NCBI GenBank assembly: GCA_038869515.1
Contig: JAWCQZ010000008.1
Coordinates: forward strand, 21,916-85,915
Origin: JAWCQZ01 sp038869515 [NCBI: Halobacteria archaeon]
Lineage (GTDB): Archaea; Halobacteriota; Syntropharchaeia; JACQPP01
Length of the DNA: 64,000 nt
Direction of reading: 5' to 3'
Shown piece after piece: positions 37,346 through 45,323 of the stretch. Numbering within the stretch: the first letter of the stretch is position 1; each line of letters begins with the position of its first letter. The notes under the pieces are model-generated. The model did no database searches. It was not told the origin of the DNA and saw only the letters and a list, made by a program, of their open reading frames with translations. Made by a program: the position numbers and the translations under genes.

Positions 37346-38830
37346 TCACCCCCGCGCCGCGAGGATTTTGTCTGCGCATTCGAGCCCGCTCCGGGCCGCC
37401 ATCTCGGTCCCGATGCCGCGTCCCCCGGCCGAGTCGCCCGCGAGGTAGAGCCCCTCCACAGGGGTCTCGTTCGGGAGCCGGTCCCGCCCCGCCTGGCCCA
37501 CCAGGGGAGGGTTGCTGATGGGGGGCCCGCCCGCCTTGCCGAGGAAGCCGCCGTAGAACCGGGTCGAGGGGTCCCACATCCGCATCACCTCGCGGGAGAG
37601 TCCCGGGAAGAGGCGGCGGAGGTAGGGCCAGGTCATCCCCCGGGCCCCCACGGCGAGGAGGATGTGGCGGCCCGGCGGGGCGAGGTCGGGGTCGAAGTGG
37701 GTCGGGAAGACCGCCCAGGCGATGCCGAAGCCGGCGTGCCCGAGAAGCCGGTTCAGCCAGAGCCGCCCCCGGGAGGCCGCCCCGCCATACCACCGCCCTT
37801 GGCCGCGCCGGGTCATCCGGGCGGCGAGGGCGGCCGGGAGGTGGCGGGATAGCCGCAGGAGCCTCTCCGCCCCCGGCGCATCGCCGGCCAGGTAGTTTTT
37901 CGCCTCCGCCACCCGCCCCCGGAGGGCGACGCGGAGCACCTCCCGGGTGTCGAAGTTGTAGGTGCGGACCGCGCGGACCCGCTCGAGGTAGTCGGCGGGG
38001 AAGCGCCCCTCCCCCGCGAGGCCGAAGACCGTCTCGCGGAGTCCAGCGGTGCTCACCACGACCGGCGCTTCCTCGAAGCCGCCGCGGGTCTCGACGCCCT
38101 CCACCCGGCCGCCGCGGATGCGGAGGAGGCCGGCCGGGGCGCGCGTCCGGACCTCGCCCCCCGACGCCTCCACCGCCCGCCCGAGCGCCTCCGGGATGGC
38201 CGAGGCGCCGCCCCGGACGTAGGAGAGGGATGAGTTCCGGAACACCTCCTGGTAGCACCGGATGAACTCGCCGGCCGCGACCTGCCCCGCCGCGGAGGTG
38301 GTGTAGAGGGTGGAGAGGATGGAGGGGACGAGGAGCGCGGGGGCCCCCACGGGATAGCGGCCGATGAAGGAGAGGAGGTCGGTCCGGTCGAGCCGGTCCA
38401 GCTCCTGCCCGGGCAGGGTCCACAAATCGCGGACCAGCGCCTCGTCCCCCGCCCCGAACTCAAGGCCGAAGGCGGCGTACATCCCCGCGAAGTCGCGCAC
38501 CGCCTCCTCGACCCCGCGGCACCCGTAGCCCGGAACTTCCACCGAGGTCCGCCCCACCCGGAGCACGACATCCTCCCGGACGGCGGGGAGGAATTCGACC
38601 CGCTCCCCCGCCCGCCGCAGGGCCTCCCCCAGCACCCCCTTCTCCCCCGAGGCGAAGAGGTGGACGGCGACGTCGAACTGGAACCCCTCCCACTCCACGG
38701 CCGCGCAGGCGCCGCCAACGGCCGAGTTCTTCTCCAAGACGAGCACCTTCAGCCCCCCTCGAGCCAGAGCCGAGGCGGCGGCGAGGCCTCCGACGCCGGA
38801 GCCCAGGATGACCGCGTCCCACCGGCCCAT
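37346..38830 (-). CDS. CrtI/phytoene-desaturase-like FAD oxidoreductase
   Basis: 494 residues. DAVILGSGVGGLAAASALARGGLKVLVLEKN is the FAD Rossmann motif. GGACAAVEWEGFQFDVAVHLF follows, and the end is GLYLAGDSAGGRGIGTEMAARSG, the FAD-binding C-terminal signature (usual G-D-x-x-x-P-G-x-G). The middle holds a long helical substrate domain (about 100-370). The family includes phytoene desaturases, carotene isomerases and prenyl reductases acting at the membrane. No phytoene synthase or prenyltransferase is adjacent, so the lipid substrate is open. Confidence 0.9.
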   Translation of the reverse strand: MGRWDAVILGSGVGGLAAASALARGGLKVLVLEKNSAVGGACAAVEWEGFQFDVAVHLFASGEKGVLGEALRRAGERVEFLPAVREDVVLRVGRTSVEVPGYGCRGVEEAVRDFAGMYAAFGLEFGAGDEALVRDLWTLPGQELDRLDRTDLLSFIGRYPVGAPALLVPSILSTLYTTSAAGQVAAGEFIRCYQEVFRNSSLSYVRGGASAIPEALGRAVEASGGEVRTRAPAGLLRIRGGRVEGVETRGGFEEAPVVVSTAGLRETVFGLAGEGRFPADYLERVRAVRTYNFDTREVLRVALRGRVAEAKNYLAGDAPGAERLLRLSRHLPAALAARMTRRGQGRWYGGAASRGRLWLNRLLGHAGFGIAWAVFPTHFDPDLAPPGRHILLAVGARGMTWPYLRRLFPGLSREVMRMWDPSTRFYGGFLGKAGGPPISNPPLVGQAGRDRLPNETPVEGLYLAGDSAGGRGIGTEMAARSGLECADKILAARG

Positions 38831-38885
38831 CTTCCTGGTGCGGAGCCTCCTGAAAGATGCGCTCTCCGGTCCCGGGCGGGCGCCC

Positions 38886-39326
38886 TCAGGCCTTGCCCTC
38901 TTCCTTGGGGACTCGGCCCGCCATCTCCTCGGCGAGGGCCAAGACGAGGGGGAGCGCCTCCTGCTCTCCCCGGCGCCGGTTCTTCCGGTAGGCCTCCAGG
39001 ACCTCCGGGTGCTCCTCGATGCGGCTGCGCGCGATGGCCCGGAGGGGACCCGGGAGGATGCGGCGGGTCTCGGGGTACCTCTCCCGGACGCGGACCGCCA
39101 TGAACCGGACCAGGCTCTCCTTGACGGCGTCCGCGGGGCCGGGGGCGGCGGGCTTCGGGGCATGGGCTCCCTCCCTGCGCGCCCCACTCTCCCGGGGCTT
39201 GGAGGCCTTGGACCCCCCCTCCTCCCCCCTCCTCGCCGCGGCGGCTTTGGGGGCCTCGGGCTCGGCCTTGGCCGGAGCGGGCTCCGGGGCCTGGGCGGTC
39301 TCGGGCGGAGCGGGTCCCGGGCTCAT
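38886..39326 (-). CDS. Hypothetical protein with Ala/Pro-rich arm
   Basis: 146 residues. The first 65 are a low-complexity Ala/Pro/Glu/Lys arm. The rest is a charged helical domain: DAVKESLVRFMAVRVRERYPETRRILPG, PLRAIARSRIEEHPEVLEAYRKNRRRGEQEALPLVLALAEEMAG. No family is recognised. Its ATG overlaps the GPN-GTPase stop (ATGA), so the two are translationally coupled; GPN GTPases assist assembly of RNA polymerase and other complexes, and this protein may be an accessory. It is followed by the CrtI-like gene on the same strand (55 bp). Confidence 0.78.
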   Translation of the reverse strand: MSPGPAPPETAQAPEPAPAKAEPEAPKAAAARRGEEGGSKASKPRESGARREGAHAPKPAAPGPADAVKESLVRFMAVRVRERYPETRRILPGPLRAIARSRIEEHPEVLEAYRKNRRRGEQEALPLVLALAEEMAGRVPKEEGKA

Positions 39327-40078
39327 TCGCGCACGATGTCCTCCCCCCCCATATAAATCTCCTGAACCGCGGTGTAGAGGTCGGCGGCTCCCTCGCCGGT
39401 GGCCCCCGAGACCGGGAGGGGCGCCCCGAAGGCTCCGATGGAGTCGAGGGCCTTGAACAGTTCGGTGCTCACCGCGCCCGCCCCCTCGAGGGCCTCCCGG
39501 AGCAGGTCGCCGTCGGCGGCCCACGATTCGATCCGCGCCCGCTCCTCGGGCTTGAGGAGGTCCGACTTCCCCAGGAGAGTCACCGAGGGGACGGCGAACC
39601 GGAACTGGACCGAGCAGGCGAGGAGGGCGAGGGAGACGAAGCCGGCGGGCTGGCGGGCGAGGAGGGGGTCGTAGAGGAACGCGAGGAGGTTGGGGCCCCC
39701 CAGCGCCTCGACGAGGAGGCGGGAGGACTCGCGGAAGGCGAAGAGCTCGATCTGCCCCGGGGTGTCCATGAGGAAGTAGTCGGCCCGGAGGGAGTCGAGT
39801 TCTCTCCGGATCTCCTCGGCGTGGAGGGCGATCATGTCGGCGGCGAGGATCTGCCCCCCGTTGGGGCCGACGCTGTAGCGGTTCATCACGTCGGACAGCT
39901 TCACCCAGTCCCGCACATCCACGTCGGGGGTGTAGGGGAGTCGCTCCGCGCCCGGGTCGAGGTTCACGGTGAAGGCGGGATATTTCTGGGCGTCCATCCA
40001 CTCCAGGAGCGCCTTCGTGAAGGTGGACTTCCCCGAGCCCGCGGTGCCGACGAGGTAGAGGCGGATGTTGTCCTCCAT
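39323..40078 (-). CDS. GPN-loop GTPase
   Basis: 251 residues. RLYLVGTAGSGKSTFTKALLEWM is the P-loop; TVNLDPGAERLPYTPDVDVRDWV follows, then SVGPNGGQILAADM with the diagnostic Gly-Pro-Asn loop. FLMDTPGQIELFAFRESSRLLVEAL is the switch II region and TLLGKSDLL the base-specificity motif. Archaeal members dimerise; their eukaryotic counterparts help assemble RNA polymerase II. It is divergent from the CBS protein and coupled to the downstream hypothetical gene. Confidence 0.95.
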   Translation of the reverse strand: MEDNIRLYLVGTAGSGKSTFTKALLEWMDAQKYPAFTVNLDPGAERLPYTPDVDVRDWVKLSDVMNRYSVGPNGGQILAADMIALHAEEIRRELDSLRADYFLMDTPGQIELFAFRESSRLLVEALGGPNLLAFLYDPLLARQPAGFVSLALLACSVQFRFAVPSVTLLGKSDLLKPEERARIESWAADGDLLREALEGAGAVSTELFKALDSIGAFGAPLPVSGATGEGAADLYTAVQEIYMGGEDIVRE

Positions 40079-40204
40079 CGCGGGAATGCGTGCTGCCGTC
40101 AAAAGACCCTCGGTCCGCCCTCCCCAGCCCTGAATCCGGGGTCTCGCGATCCCCGGTTCCGGGCCCGCGTCAAGCCTAATAGGGGTCGAGGCCCATGCCC
40201 TCCC

Positions 40205-40591
40205 ATGTCCAGAACCGTCCTCACGGCCCAGGATGTGATGGTCAAGGAGGTCTACACCATCGGCCCCAACCAGAAGGTCGCCCTCGCCCGGCTCCAGATG
40301 CTCCGCCATGGCGTCGGCGCCCTGCCGGTCCTCGACTCCGACGGCAGCCTGCTCGGCATCGTGACCCTCCGGGACATCGACCTCGCCGGGCACGACATCG
40401 GCGACATGCGCATCGAGGAACTGATGAGCCGCAACCTCGTCACCTGCTCCCCCGAGACCCCCCTCCGGCGCATCGCCGACGACATGGTGAAGAGCGGCAT
40501 CCAGCGCATCCCGGTGGTCAGCGGGCGCGGAAAACTGGTGGGGCTGGTGACCCAGACCACCCTCATCAAGGGGGCGCGGAACTACCTGTGA
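40205..40591 (+). CDS. Two-CBS-domain protein
   Basis: 128 residues, almost entirely a CBS pair (Bateman module): TAQDVMVKEVYTIGPNQKVALARLQMLRHGVGALPVLDSDGSLLGIVTLRDID and IEELMSRNLVTCSPETPLRRIADDMVKSGIQRIPVVSGRGKLVGLVTQTTL. Such modules bind adenosyl ligands (AMP, ATP, SAM) and regulate partners. There is no attached effector, so it must act in trans. The aminotransferase GTG overlaps its stop (GTGA), a hint that the enzyme or its pathway is the target. CCTAATAGG (about 40174-40182) may be the promoter. Confidence 0.93.
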   Translation: MSRTVLTAQDVMVKEVYTIGPNQKVALARLQMLRHGVGALPVLDSDGSLLGIVTLRDIDLAGHDIGDMRIEELMSRNLVTCSPETPLRRIADDMVKSGIQRIPVVSGRGKLVGLVTQTTLIKGARNYL

Positions 40592-41775
40592 GCCTCCGCA
40601 AGGGCTCCCTGAAGGTGAAATCGCTCCACCTCGGGAACCGGGTGGCCCGGAGGGTGCGGGAGGTCCCCCCGAGCGGCATCCGGAGGTTCTTCGAGATGGT
40701 GATCGGCATGGAGGACGTCCTCAGCCTCGCGGTGGGCGAGCCCGACTTCGCCACCCCGTGGCGCGTCCGGGAGGCGGCCATCTACTCCCTCGAGCGCGGC
40801 GACACCTCCTACACCAGCAACTGGGGGTTGCTGGAGCTGCGCGAGGCCATCGCCCGCCACATGGAGGAGGGGTACGGCGCGACCTACGACCCGAAGAAGG
40901 AGGTCCTCGTCACCACCGGGGTCTCGGAGGGGCTCGACCTGACCCTGCGGGCGGTGGTGGAGCCCGGCGAGGAGATCCTCTACCCGGAGCCCGCCTACGT
41001 CTCCTACGGCCCCAACACGGTCTTCGCCGGGGGCGTCCCCCGGAGCGTGGTGGCGGAGGAGCACGAGGGGTTCGTCCCCCGGGCGGAGGCGCTCGACGCG
41101 GCGGCCGCGAAGGGGCCGGTGAAGGCCCTCCTGCTGAACTACCCCAACAACCCGACCGGGGCGGCCCTCGGCCGGAGGGAGATGGCCCGCATCGCGGAGG
41201 TGGCGGAGGACCGCGACCTGCTCATCATCTCCGACGAGATTTACCGGGACCTGACCTACGACGGCAAGCCCTTGAGCATGGCCTCCTTCGCCCCCGAGCG
41301 CACCATCGTCCTCGGGGGCTTCTCGAAGGGGCAGGCGATGACCGGCTTCCGCATCGGCTACGCCTGCGGGCCCGCCGAACTGATCGCGGGGCTGGCGAAA
41401 ATCCACCAGTACACCATGCTCTGCGCCCCCATCACCGGCCAGTACGCCGCCATCGAGGCCCTCGCGGCGGAGGGGGAGACGCGGGAGATGGTGCGGGAGT
41501 ACGACCGGAGGCGGCGGTTCCTCATGGGCGCATTCAGGGAGATGGACCTCCCCTGCGCGGAGCCGAAGGGGGCGTTCTACGCCTTCCCGATGGTGCCCGG
41601 CGAGAGTTCCGAGAAGTTCGCCGAGGGGCTCCTGAACCAGCAGAAGGTCGCGGTGGTGCCCGGGTCGGCCTTCGGGAAGAGCGGGGAGGGGCACATCCGC
41701 ATCTCCTACGCGGTGGAGATGGGGACGCTGAGGGAAGCGGTGGAGCGGATTGGGAAGTACGTCGAGGGGAAGTAA
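40588..41775 (+). CDS. Class I/II (aspartate-aminotransferase-like) aminotransferase
   Basis: 395 residues from an overlapping GTG. DVLSLAVGEPDFATPWRVREAA, YTSNWGLLELREAIARHM, VTTGVSEGLDLTLRAVVEPG, LLNYPNNPTGAALGRREM, LLIISDEIYRDLTYDG, and IVLGGFSKGQAMTGFRIGY (PLP Lys) are fold-type I hallmarks; GEGHIRISYA holds the carboxylate-binding Arg. It fits archaeal aspartate or aromatic/branched-chain aminotransferases; specificity is unclear. It is translationally coupled to the CBS protein. The next 100 bp (41776-41877) hold nothing identifiable. Confidence 0.93.
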   Translation: MSLRKGSLKVKSLHLGNRVARRVREVPPSGIRRFFEMVIGMEDVLSLAVGEPDFATPWRVREAAIYSLERGDTSYTSNWGLLELREAIARHMEEGYGATYDPKKEVLVTTGVSEGLDLTLRAVVEPGEEILYPEPAYVSYGPNTVFAGGVPRSVVAEEHEGFVPRAEALDAAAAKGPVKALLLNYPNNPTGAALGRREMARIAEVAEDRDLLIISDEIYRDLTYDGKPLSMASFAPERTIVLGGFSKGQAMTGFRIGYACGPAELIAGLAKIHQYTMLCAPITGQYAAIEALAAEGETREMVREYDRRRRFLMGAFREMDLPCAEPKGAFYAFPMVPGESSEKFAEGLLNQQKVAVVPGSAFGKSGEGHIRISYAVEMGTLREAVERIGKYVEGK

Positions 41776-41877
41776 GCGCAGAATCCGCAACAAAAGGGCT
41801 CAACCGCAAAGCAGGGGCCGCAGCGCGAAGGCGGCCGTAGGCGGGAGTTACGAGAGAGTTTCCGAGTGGAGCGGCAA

Positions 41878-42438
41878 CTACGGCCGCTTGAACAACTGCA
41901 CGCCCTTCCCCAGGATGGAGCCCCCCGCCGCGACGAGGATGCCCGCCCCGGCCGCCTTGATGGCGACGCCGATGGAGTTCTGGAAACTCTCGGCGATGGG
42001 CCCGAGGAGGGTCTTCCCGAGGTCGGCGCCTCCGCCTCCCCCCAGGAGGGCGGCGGGGTCGAGGGAGGGGATGTTGATGGCAGGCGGGGGCGTGTTGAAC
42101 AACTGGTAGCCGAGTTGGAACGCGGAGTAGACCATGGCGAAACCCCCCGCCATGAAGGCGCCCCCGACCCCCTTGTCCACCCACATCTCGTGCTTCCAGC
42201 GCACAACGACCGGCGCCGGGTGGGCGAGTTCGTGGGCGAGGGCCGCCTCCAGCCCTGCGGGGGTCAGGGCGAGCCGACTCCCGGCCCGGGTGAGGAGCCC
42301 CTTCCCGGTCGCGGACTTGGCGAAGGCCTCCGCCTGCTCCTTCGTGGCCCCGAGGGCCTTTCGGGCATCCCCGAGCCTCCGCTGGCCCATCCGCACCGCG
42401 CGGAGGAGGGCCAGTTCGCCAGGCGAGGGCTCGGCCAT
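41878..42438 (-). CDS. Winged-helix-like protein with C-terminal membrane segments
   Basis: 186 residues. The N-terminal 70 (ELALLRAVRMGQRRLGDARKALGATKEQAEAFAKSATGKGLLTRAG, SRLALTPAGLEAALAHEL) look like a winged helix. Basic/aromatic VVRWKHEMWVDKGVGG then leads to hydrophobic segments at about 93-113 (AFMAGGFAMVYSAFQLGYQLF) and 152-176, with a Pro/Gly-rich stretch between them. A membrane-tethered DNA-binding protein is plausible. The TATA-like ATATAT at 42461-42467 is 23-29 bases before its ATG. It is divergent from the Lon-like/BFN pair and could regulate it; this is inference. Confidence 0.68.
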   Translation of the reverse strand: MAEPSPGELALLRAVRMGQRRLGDARKALGATKEQAEAFAKSATGKGLLTRAGSRLALTPAGLEAALAHELAHPAPVVVRWKHEMWVDKGVGGAFMAGGFAMVYSAFQLGYQLFNTPPPAINIPSLDPAALLGGGGGADLGKTLLGPIAESFQNSIGVAIKAAGAGILVAAGGSILGKGVQLFKRP

Positions 42439-42460
42439 GGGGGTAGTCCTCGGTCCCCCC

Positions 42461-42467
42461 ATATATC
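42461..42467. promoter_or_regulatory. TATA-like site between the winged-helix membrane protein and the Lon-like gene
   Basis: ATATATC is the only AT-rich stretch in this divergent spacer. Its distance to the minus-strand ATG (42438) suits a leaderless promoter. On the plus strand the Lon-like ATG is 56 bases away, so that gene may have a short leader or use another site. Confidence 0.55.
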
Positions 42468-42522
42468 TCGCGCGACCGGAGGGCCCCGAAAGGGGTATCC
42501 TCCCCCTGGGAGATGACCACCC

Positions 42523-43311
42523 ATGGCCGCCGAGCCCCCCGCGGGACCGAACCCTCCCCCGCCGCCCGCCGCGAAGCCGCGCCGCAGGTGGGTCCTCCCC
42601 GTCGCGGTCCTCTTGGTCGGACTCCTCCTGGGGCTCGCCTTCTACGCCGGGACCCGGGTGGGCGGCCCCCGCGACCTCGCGATGCCCCCCCTGAGCCCCG
42701 AAGCGCGCGAGGTCTCGGTCAAGGTTCCCGGGATCGACACCTCGGGGGAGGGGGTCATCGCCAACCTGACCGCCCGGGTCCAGCCCGGCGGCGGGCTCGT
42801 CCTGGTGAGCGTGAACAACGCCAAGGCCGCCCCCGACACCCAGGTCTCGGCTCTCACCGCGGCGCGGGTAGCGGCCAACCTGACGGGGCGCAGCCTGGGC
42901 GCCGTGGATGTGATTTACTCGGTGCAGGCCGACGCCCAGGTGGTGGAGGGTCCCTCGGCCGGGGCGGCCATGGCGGTCGCAGCCGCGGCTGCGCTGGAGG
43001 GGCGGACCCCAAATCCGAGGGTGGCCATCACCGGGACCGTGGAGCCCGACGGCTCCGTGGGCGCCGTCGGGGGGGTGGAGGAGAAGGCGGCGGCGGCGCG
43101 GGACAAGGGCGTGACCCTCTTCCTCGTGGCCCCGGGCCAGAACACCGCGGGGCGCCTCGCCGAGCCGGTCCGGCGCTGCCTCACCGAAGAGTCGCTCCGG
43201 CTCTGCACGGTGGAGTTCGAGGAGCGGAGGGTGGACCTGGGGGGGCGCCTGGGCATCCGGGTGGCGGAGGTGGCCACGGTGAAGGAGGCGCTGGAGAGGT
43301 TCTATGAGTGA
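42523..43311 (+). CDS. Membrane-anchored Lon-like (S16) protease domain protein without ATPase
   Basis: 262 residues. A short Pro-rich cytoplasmic tail with RRR (20-22) leads to one membrane helix (VLPVAVLLVGLLLGLAFYAG, 24-43), then an exported domain. The domain matches the Lon protease fold: VVEGPSAGAAMAVAAAAALEG with nucleophile Ser145, and VAITGTVEPDGSVGAVGGVEEKAAAARDKG with catalytic Lys188. There is no AAA+ module and no PDZ domain. N-x-T sequons (N81, N119) agree with an outside location. Substrate delivery without ATP is unexplained. The next gene starts 8 bp inside its 3' end, so the pair is coupled. Confidence 0.88.
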   Translation: MAAEPPAGPNPPPPPAAKPRRRWVLPVAVLLVGLLLGLAFYAGTRVGGPRDLAMPPLSPEAREVSVKVPGIDTSGEGVIANLTARVQPGGGLVLVSVNNAKAAPDTQVSALTAARVAANLTGRSLGAVDVIYSVQADAQVVEGPSAGAAMAVAAAAALEGRTPNPRVAITGTVEPDGSVGAVGGVEEKAAAARDKGVTLFLVAPGQNTAGRLAEPVRRCLTEESLRLCTVEFEERRVDLGGRLGIRVAEVATVKEALERFYE

Positions 43312-43915
43312 ACCCCTGGAGGGGGGGGCTCCGCCCCCCCCGCCGTTCCGGTCCACTCCGGGGGGGTCGCCTCCAGGACTCCCCCCGAGGCCGAGACGGA
43401 CGGTCGGCTCAATGGCCGTCGCGGCGGCTCTGGCGGCGGGGATTGCATTGGGCCTGCTGCTCGCCCCCTCTCCCCCGCAGGCCCTCTCCCTCCAGAGCGA
43501 GTTCCAGGGGCGCCTCAAGGCGGCCCTCGACCTGGTGGACTACGCCCCCGTGAACGTCACCACCTCCGAGCTCGGCATCCACCTCACCTCGGGCTGCCTC
43601 CGCCTCACCCTCGCGGCCCTCCCGGCCCAGACCCAGTCGGTCGCCAACGGCCTCGCCGGGAGGATTGACGTCCGGCCCAACGCCCACGACCTGATGGCGG
43701 AGATGCTCCGCGCATTCAACACCACCCTCCTCCAGATCCGGGTGGAGCGGCTCGCCGGGGACGTCTACTACGGCCGGCTGAACCTCCAGCAGGGCTCCAC
43801 CATCCTCAGCCTCGACGCCCGGCCGAGCGACGCCATCGCCTTGGCGGTCCGGCTCAACGGGACGGTCCACGTGAACTCGACCCTGCTGCAGAAGGAGGGG
43901 CGGGGAGTCTGCTGA
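43304..43915 (+). CDS. Membrane-anchored BFN (DUF151) domain protein
   Basis: 203 residues. A Pro/Gly-rich N-terminal tail (1-32, encoded by a nested palindrome) is followed by a membrane helix (MAVAAALAAGIALGLLLAP, about 37-55). The bifunctional-nuclease domain follows: GCLRLTLAALPAQTQSVANGLAG, RPNAHDLMAEMLRAFNTTLLQIRVERLAGDVYYGRLNL and LDARPSDAIALAVRLNGTVHVNSTLLQKEG. RP-x-x-HDL and DARPSDAIALA are the family signatures. BFN proteins are usually cytoplasmic; here the charge pattern and several N-x-T sequons place it outside. It is coupled to the Lon-like protease gene. Confidence 0.85.
   Translation: MSEPLEGGAPPPPPFRSTPGGSPPGLPPRPRRTVGSMAVAAALAAGIALGLLLAPSPPQALSLQSEFQGRLKAALDLVDYAPVNVTTSELGIHLTSGCLRLTLAALPAQTQSVANGLAGRIDVRPNAHDLMAEMLRAFNTTLLQIRVERLAGDVYYGRLNLQQGSTILSLDARPSDAIALAVRLNGTVHVNSTLLQKEGRGVC
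43315..43377. repeat. Nested palindrome in the 5' end of the BFN gene
   Basis: CCTGGAGG (43315-43322) and CCTCCAGG (43370-43377) pair over 8 bp and enclose a G7-CTCCG-C7 hairpin (43322-43340). It is read through in frame as the Pro/Gly-rich tail, much as the argH palindrome is. Confidence 0.5.
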
Positions 43916-43939
43916 GGCGCGCCCGGAGGGGCGCCGGCC

Positions 43940-45184
43940 CTACCCCGACCCAGTCTCGTCCTTCAGCAACTCCCGAGCGATGGTGAGCTCCTGGATTTCG
44001 TCGGTCCCGCCCCCTAGGGCGAGGAGCCGGACGTCCCGGTAGAGCTTCTCGACGGGGTATTCCGAGAGGAAGCCGTAGCCGCCGAAGATCTGGATCGCCT
44101 CCCGGCAGACGTCCTCGGCAGCCTTGCCGCAGTAGAGCTTGGCGGCGCAGGCGTCCTGCATGTTCCGGACGTTGTTCTTCATCATCCAGATTTGCTTCAG
44201 CATGAGGTTCTTCACGTTCTCCCGGTGCATGTACATGAAGGCCAGTTTCTTCTGGACCATCTGGTACTCCGCGATGGGGCGGCCGAACTGGACCCGCTCC
44301 TTCGAGTACTTCACGCACTCGTCGATGCACCGCTCGATGACCCCGAGGGCCATGGCGGGGGCGCCGGAGCGCTCGCCCTCGAGGATGGAGATGGCCTGGA
44401 TCCGGCTCGGGTCCTTCTCCTTCCCCCCGAGCAGGTGGTCCTTGGTCACGGTGACCTCGTTCATGTAGATGGCGCCGGTGGGGCTGGTCCGCATCCCCAT
44501 CTTCTTGAAGGGCTTGCTGGTCTCCAATCCGTCCATCCCGCGCTCCAGGATGAAGCCGTGGACCTTCCGCTGGGCAGGGTCGCTGCCCGGGTGGTCGATG
44601 CGGGCGTAAACGACGAAGGTGTCGGCGTAGGGGGCGTTTGTCACGAGCGTCTTCTGGCCCGTGAGGACGTATTTGTCCCCCTGGACCTTCGCCACCGACT
44701 TCAGGCCGAAGGCGTTGCTCCCGCTGTCGGGCTCGGTGAGCCCCCAGGCGCCGATTTTGTCGAGGAGGAGAACCGGAAGGGCGTATTTCTCTTTCTGAAC
44801 CATGGTGCCCTTCGCCATAATGGTCCGGCCGCAGAGGCCGAGGGAGGCGCCGAGGGAGAGGGCGAGGCCGGGGTCGATGCGGGAGATTTCCACGAAAAGG
44901 AGGAGAAAGAGGGTCGGGTCCTGGGCGGTGCCCCCGCTGAAGAGGTCCGCCTCGGGGGCCCCCTCCATCGTGTCGCTCCCCTGCTCCTTCAGTTTCTTGC
45001 GGCGCGACTCCCACCCCGACTTGATCATCGAGGCGATGCCGAAGGTCTTCCAGATTTTGCGCATCGCCTCGTAGGTGAGGCGGTCGTCCTCCTCCATCTT
45101 CGGGACCATGGGCTGGATCTCCTTCGCGAGGTAGGAGCGGAACATCTGGCGCGCCGCAAGTTGCTCCTTGGTGAAGTCGAACAC
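43940..45184 (-). CDS. Acyl-CoA dehydrogenase
   Basis: 414 residues. AWGLTEPDSGSNAFGLKSVAKV, YVLTGQKTLVTNAPYADTFVVYARID and FKKMGMRTSPTGAIYMNEVTV are FAD/acyl-CoA motifs; QIFGGYGFLSEYPVEKLYRDVRLLALGGGTDEIQ is the C-terminal signature. At the position of the usual catalytic Glu (Y-E-G-T) there is Gly (G-G-G-T). A Glu in ILEGERSGAPAMALG lies where isovaleryl- and long-chain enzymes keep their base, so that branch is likely. TATA box CTTTTAAAAC at 45208-45217 (in reverse) fits a leaderless mRNA. It is divergent from an SCP2 protein. No electron-transfer flavoprotein genes are nearby. Confidence 0.94.
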   Translation of the reverse strand: MFDFTKEQLAARQMFRSYLAKEIQPMVPKMEEDDRLTYEAMRKIWKTFGIASMIKSGWESRRKKLKEQGSDTMEGAPEADLFSGGTAQDPTLFLLLFVEISRIDPGLALSLGASLGLCGRTIMAKGTMVQKEKYALPVLLLDKIGAWGLTEPDSGSNAFGLKSVAKVQGDKYVLTGQKTLVTNAPYADTFVVYARIDHPGSDPAQRKVHGFILERGMDGLETSKPFKKMGMRTSPTGAIYMNEVTVTKDHLLGGKEKDPSRIQAISILEGERSGAPAMALGVIERCIDECVKYSKERVQFGRPIAEYQMVQKKLAFMYMHRENVKNLMLKQIWMMKNNVRNMQDACAAKLYCGKAAEDVCREAIQIFGGYGFLSEYPVEKLYRDVRLLALGGGTDEIQELTIARELLKDETGSG

Positions 45185-45207
45185 GATGGGGGTGTGGGGG
45201 CACCGCC

Positions 45208-45217
45208 CTTTTAAAAC
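45208..45217 (-). promoter_or_regulatory. TATA box of the acyl-CoA dehydrogenase gene
   Basis: GTTTTAAAAG on the minus strand, 24-33 bases before the ATG at 45184. It is the same sequence type as the WD40 promoter. Confidence 0.7.
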
Positions 45218-45290
45218 TTCTCCGGGGGCGCGGAAAGCGCTTCAAACTTGTTTCGGCCGAGAAACCTGCTTTCGGGGCAGAAACATGGAA

Positions 45291-45300
45291 ATTTTCTTAT
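45291..45300 (+). promoter_or_regulatory. TATA box of the SCP2 gene
   Basis: ATTTTCTTAT lies 24-33 bases before the ATG at 45324. It also makes an upstream ATG at 45285 unlikely as the start, since that would precede the transcript. Confidence 0.65.
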
Positions 45301-45323
45301 GCCCGGGGAGGGCAGGACAGGCC

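Noticed and set aside
38886-40001. A 371-codon frame extending the Ala/Pro-rich hypothetical protein upstream
   Set aside because: The added part is antisense-like Arg/Pro sequence overlapping the GPN GTPase; the ATG overlapping the GTPase stop is a better start.
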